Assembly: GCF_003431825.1 (NCBI RefSeq) | Contig: NZ_CP020083.1 | Coordinates: forward strand, 2,394,501-2,458,500 | Direction of reading: 5' to 3' | From: Blastomonas fulva | GTDB taxonomy: Bacteria > Pseudomonadota > Alphaproteobacteria > Sphingomonadales > Sphingomonadaceae | Length of the DNA stretch: 64,000 nt | In this document: piece by piece, positions 60,974 to 64,000 of the stretch | Numbering within the stretch: the stretch's first letter is position 1 | How the letters are laid out: every line of letters starts with the position of its first letter | Translations under genes and position numbers: made by a program | Notes under the pieces: model-generated | Told to the model about the DNA's origin: nothing | Seen by the model: only the letters and a program-made list of their open reading frames with translations | The model's database searches: none

Positions 60974-63256
60974 ATGTCGGAAGCCCAGATCAACGCCACC
61001 CTTGCCGCCCGCAACATCCTGACCCGTCTGCACGACGTTATGGCCGCACGATCCAATGCGCAGGCCAAGCTCAACCAGGTGGTGGACATCATCGGCGATT
61101 CGCTCAACAGCGAGGTGTGCTCGATCTATCTGCTGCGCGAAGGCGTGCTCGAGCTGTTCGCCACCCGCGGTCTCAACCAGGAGGCGGTCCATGTCACAAA
61201 GCTGGCCCTGGGGCAGGGGCTTACGGGCACGATCGCCAAGAATGTCGAGACGCTGAACCTTGCCGAGGCCACCGCGCACCCGGACTTTCAGTATCGCCCC
61301 GAAACCGGCGAGGAAAAGTTCCACAGCTTTGCCGGAGTTCCCATCGTCCGCATGGAGCGCGCGATCGGGGTGCTGTGCATCCAGCATGTCGAACCGCGCC
61401 GCTATCTCGAGGTCGAGATCGAGGCGATGCAGACGGTGGCGATGGTGCTGTCAGAGCTGATCGCCAATGCCGAGATGGTCGACGAACACGGCACCTTTGA
61501 CGGGCAGGCCGAGCTCACCCATTCGCAACACGAGATCGGCTTTCCGCTGGTCGCGGGTCTTGCCAGCGGCAAGGCGGTATTCCACCAGCCGCGCATCACC
61601 ATCGAGCATGTCGTGGCCGAGGACGTCGAGGCCGAGCGCCAGCGGGTCTATTCGGCCTTCATCAAGATGCGCGAGCAGATCGACAAGATGTCGAGCCAGG
61701 CCGAATTCGGCACCGGTGGCGAGCACGACGAGGTGCTCGAGACCTACAAGATGTTCGCTTATGATGAAGGCTGGTCGCGCAGGATCAACGAGGCGATCGA
61801 CAGCGGCCTGACTGCGGAAGCCGCGATCGAGCGCGTCCAGCAGCGCACCCGGATGCGGATGCGCCAGATCGACGATCCGCTGCTCGCCGACCGGATGCAC
61901 GATCTGGAGGACCTTTCCAACCGGCTTCTGCGCATCGTCTCGGGCCAGATCGGCACCGCAGCGCAGATGGGCCTGAGGCAGGACACCATCCTCATCGCGC
62001 GCAACCTGGGCCCGGCCGAACTGCTCGAATATGACCGGCGGCGGCTCAAGGGGGTGATCCTCGAGGAAGGATCGCTCACCGCGCATGTGACGATCGTGGC
62101 GCGCGCAATGGGGATCCCGGTGATGGGGCGGATGCGCAACATCCGCCACCAGGTGCGCCAGGACGACCACCTGCTGATCGACACCAACGAGAATTCGGTG
62201 CTCATCCGCCCCGCGCCGCAGGTGATCGAGGCGTTCGAGCAGAAGTTCCTGCGCAGCCGCGAGAAGATGGCGGCCTATGCCGCGCTGCGCGATGTCGAGC
62301 CTGTGAGCAAGGACGGCACGCGAATCGGGGTGCTGATCAACGCAGGCCTGCGCGACGACATTGCGCATCTTTCGGTTTCGGGCGCCGATGGCGTCGGGCT
62401 GTTCCGGACAGAATTCCAGTTTCTCGTCTCCGCGACATTGCCGCAGCGCGAGCGGCAGCTGCGCCTGTACCGCGACGTTCTCGATGCGGCAGGCGAAAAG
62501 CCGGTGATCTTCCGCACGCTCGACATCGGCGGCGACAAGTCGCTGCCTTATCTGCGCGAGGACGGGCCGGGCGAGGAGAACCCCGCAATGGGCTGGCGCG
62601 CGCTGCGGCTGGCGCTGGAGCGCGACGGGCTGCTCAAGGTGCAGGCGCGCGCGCTGATCGAGGCGGCTGCAGGGCGCACGCTCAACGTCATGTTCCCGAT
62701 GGTGGCAGAGCCGTGGGAGTTTGATGCCGCGCGGCAGGTATTCGAAGACCAGCTCGCGTTCCTGAAGGCGCGCAAGAAGATGTTGCCAGAGCGCATCCGC
62801 TACGGCGCGATGCTCGAGGTGCCTGCGCTTGCCGAAACGCTTGATATCCTTGGACCAAAGCTCGATTTCCTGTCGATCGGCACCAACGATCTCACCCAGT
62901 TCCTGCTGGCAGCTGACCGCGCTCACCCCAAATTGGCGCAGCGCTACGACTGGATCTCGGCCTCGATCCTGCGCTTCCTGCGCCGGGTGGTCCGCGACGT
63001 TGCACCCTATAACATCGACGTCACAGTATGCGGCGAAATGGGCGGGCGGCAGCTCGAGGCGCTGGCGCTGCTCGGCATCGGCATGCGGCGGCTGTCGATC
63101 ACGCCCGCTGCCGTCGGGCCGATCAAGGCCATGGTGCGCTCGCTCGACATCGCGGCGGCCAGTGCCAAGATGGAAGAGCTGCTGAGCCATCCGCCTGCCG
63201 ACATGCGCGGCGAACTGCTCGCCTGGGCGCAGGCACAAGGGGTCGAGCTGGCGTGA
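60974..63256 (+). CDS. ptsP: Phosphoenolpyruvate-protein phosphotransferase, nitrogen PTS enzyme I (EI-Ntr)
   Basis: 760 residues. A GAF domain (residues about 20-165, LNQVVDIIGDSLNSEVCSIYLL) precedes the EI domains. The active histidine is H371 in LTAHVTIVARAMGIPVMG. The PEP-binding barrel has GVGLFRTEFQFL, GGDKSLPYL, VCGEMGGRQLEALALLGIGMRRLS and the conserved Cys in VTVCGEMGG. It starts the phosphorelay PtsP-NPr-EIIA-Ntr that signals nitrogen and potassium status. A RodZ-like gene follows 166 bases later. Confidence 0.97.
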   Translation: MSEAQINATLAARNILTRLHDVMAARSNAQAKLNQVVDIIGDSLNSEVCSIYLLREGVLELFATRGLNQEAVHVTKLALGQGLTGTIAKNVETLNLAEATAHPDFQYRPETGEEKFHSFAGVPIVRMERAIGVLCIQHVEPRRYLEVEIEAMQTVAMVLSELIANAEMVDEHGTFDGQAELTHSQHEIGFPLVAGLASGKAVFHQPRITIEHVVAEDVEAERQRVYSAFIKMREQIDKMSSQAEFGTGGEHDEVLETYKMFAYDEGWSRRINEAIDSGLTAEAAIERVQQRTRMRMRQIDDPLLADRMHDLEDLSNRLLRIVSGQIGTAAQMGLRQDTILIARNLGPAELLEYDRRRLKGVILEEGSLTAHVTIVARAMGIPVMGRMRNIRHQVRQDDHLLIDTNENSVLIRPAPQVIEAFEQKFLRSREKMAAYAALRDVEPVSKDGTRIGVLINAGLRDDIAHLSVSGADGVGLFRTEFQFLVSATLPQRERQLRLYRDVLDAAGEKPVIFRTLDIGGDKSLPYLREDGPGEENPAMGWRALRLALERDGLLKVQARALIEAAAGRTLNVMFPMVAEPWEFDAARQVFEDQLAFLKARKKMLPERIRYGAMLEVPALAETLDILGPKLDFLSIGTNDLTQFLLAADRAHPKLAQRYDWISASILRFLRRVVRDVAPYNIDVTVCGEMGGRQLEALALLGIGMRRLSITPAAVGPIKAMVRSLDIAAASAKMEELLSHPPADMRGELLAWAQAQGVELA

Positions 63257-63422
63257 CCCGCAAAGGTTTGCAATACTCCGTCAAGAGGCAGTTCAGTTAC
63301 ATCTGTTTGCATAGATAAGCCCGCTGGAATCGCCCAAAAACGTTGACTTTGGCGGCCATTCGTTGTTTCTGCTGGGCAGGGGCAATACTACAACCGGGTA
63401 AACCCGGGTCGGGAGCGCGCAC

Positions 63423-64000
63423 GTGGCCAAGACGCCAGAGGAAGCACAAGGCGAACCATCAGCAGATGGTGCGGAGACGGGAAGTTTGTTCCCACCCGCC
63501 CATGCCGGAGAACGTCTGCGCGACGCGCGTGTGGCACACAAGATGACGCTCGACGACGTCGCCTCGCGCACCCGCATTCCCGTTCGTCATCTTGAATCGA
63601 TCGAGGCGGGCCAATTCGCCGGGCTGCCCGGACGCACTTATGCGATTGGCTTCGGCCGCGCCTATGCCCGCGCTGTCGATCTTCCCGAAGAAGAGATTGC
63701 GCAGGCGATCCGCGAAGCTCTGGGCAGTTCGTCCGCCGGGCCGTCGCGTGAAGCGACCCAGTTCGATCTCGACGAGCCCAGCAAGGTTCCATCGGCGCGG
63801 ATCGCGTGGCTGGCCGCTGCGGTGGGCGCGGTCATCCTGATTGCCGGGTTCGGCATCTGGCGGACTTATTTCTTCCCGGGCGCCAATGTCGAGGAGCTTG
63901 CGCAGGCAGCCGACGCCGAAGCAGGCAGCGTGCGCGCCCCGGCGGCCGGTGCTGCCGCCAATCGCAAGCCCGCCGCTGCCGCCGCCGCCGTCGATCCCAA
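63423..64000 (+). CDS. rodZ: RodZ-like membrane-anchored HTH protein (partial)
   Basis: 192 residues from GTG 63423, behind GGGAG, running off the window. ERLRDARVAHKMTLDDVASRTRIPVRHLESIEAGQFAGLPGRTYAIGFGRAYARAV is the HTH_25-type cytoplasmic domain of RodZ, which links MreB to cell shape. A single membrane helix (WLAAAVGAVILIAGFGIW) follows, then an Ala-rich periplasmic linker. The rest is missing. Not a complete open frame inside the window, so no stop was seen. Confidence 0.85.
   Translation, partial: MAKTPEEAQGEPSADGAETGSLFPPAHAGERLRDARVAHKMTLDDVASRTRIPVRHLESIEAGQFAGLPGRTYAIGFGRAYARAVDLPEEEIAQAIREALGSSSAGPSREATQFDLDEPSKVPSARIAWLAAAVGAVILIAGFGIWRTYFFPGANVEELAQAADAEAGSVRAPAAGAAANRKPAAAAAAVDP

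Overview
The window is one continuous stretch of high-GC bacterial chromosome with dense coding on both strands. I see no transposase, integrase, prophage, CRISPR array, rRNA or tRNA. Gene content points to an alphaproteobacterium of the order Sphingomonadales: an RcdA/DUF1465 protein with YdcH-type mini-proteins, EI-Ntr (ptsP) beside a RodZ-like protein, a cyanide-insensitive bd oxidase with a DUF2474 mini-subunit, SPOR proteins beside a lone ParA, glycine-zipper surface proteins, a surE/LysM-M23 pair and rplU-rpmA-GNAT. This placement rests on recognised families and neighbourhood, not on a database search.

Layout. 1-3.1 kb: envelope-stress (Psp) locus. pspA-pspB-pspC and two extra small membrane proteins lie on the minus strand behind a textbook sigma-54 promoter, with the activator pspF divergent. 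3.2-8.6 kb: ribosomal oxygenase RoxA, a pseudouridine synthase, an MDR dehydrogenase, a glycine-zipper protein, a GNAT and a lipoprotein. 8.7-15.6 kb: MscS channel, cystathionine beta-lyase, mercaptopyruvate sulfurtransferase, surE, an NlpD-like factor and a TrkA-type K+ channel. 15.7-20.1 kb: three uncharacterised exported or membrane proteins, then rplU-rpmA with a strong terminator and a GNAT. 20.2-24.6 kb: Sel1/SPOR protein divergent from ParA, a ribbon-helix-helix protein and a TPR/SPOR lipoprotein, a plausible division or segregation module. 24.7-31.6 kb: oxygenase, EVE, CsbD, TPP enzyme, DUF481 outer-membrane protein, RppH, an exported protein and an esterase. 31.8-36.3 kb: 2-oxoacid:ferredoxin oxidoreductase korAB followed by a wrecked SDR gene, then a secreted GH5 enzyme. 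36.4-38.5 kb: bacterioferritin and its ferredoxin with an iron-box-like palindrome, and a DUF418 protein. 38.8-44.7 kb: a TetR-centred cluster (thioesterase, TetR, haloalkane dehalogenase, dienelactone hydrolase) sharing GACCGRTCGGTC-type palindromes, next to cioAB. 44.8-47.7 kb: PsiE, purine salvage (phosphoribosyltransferase plus adenine deaminase) and gpmA. 47.9-54.7 kb: P450, Gly/Arg-rich lipoprotein, LLM oxidoreductase, RluA enzyme, ArfB, fRMsr and a surface protein with a duplicated glycine zipper. 54.7-64 kb: an overlapping phosphotransferase/unknown pair, RcdA-YdcH-YdcH, a DUF5694 protein, a HisKA_2 kinase, ptsP and a RodZ-like gene cut by the window end.

The most interesting non-gene structures are: the sigma-54/Psp control region with an added first gene; five copies of an ~80-bp intergenic palindromic element that can fold as a cloverleaf; the shared TetR-type operators; and a paired-hairpin element between sseA and surE.
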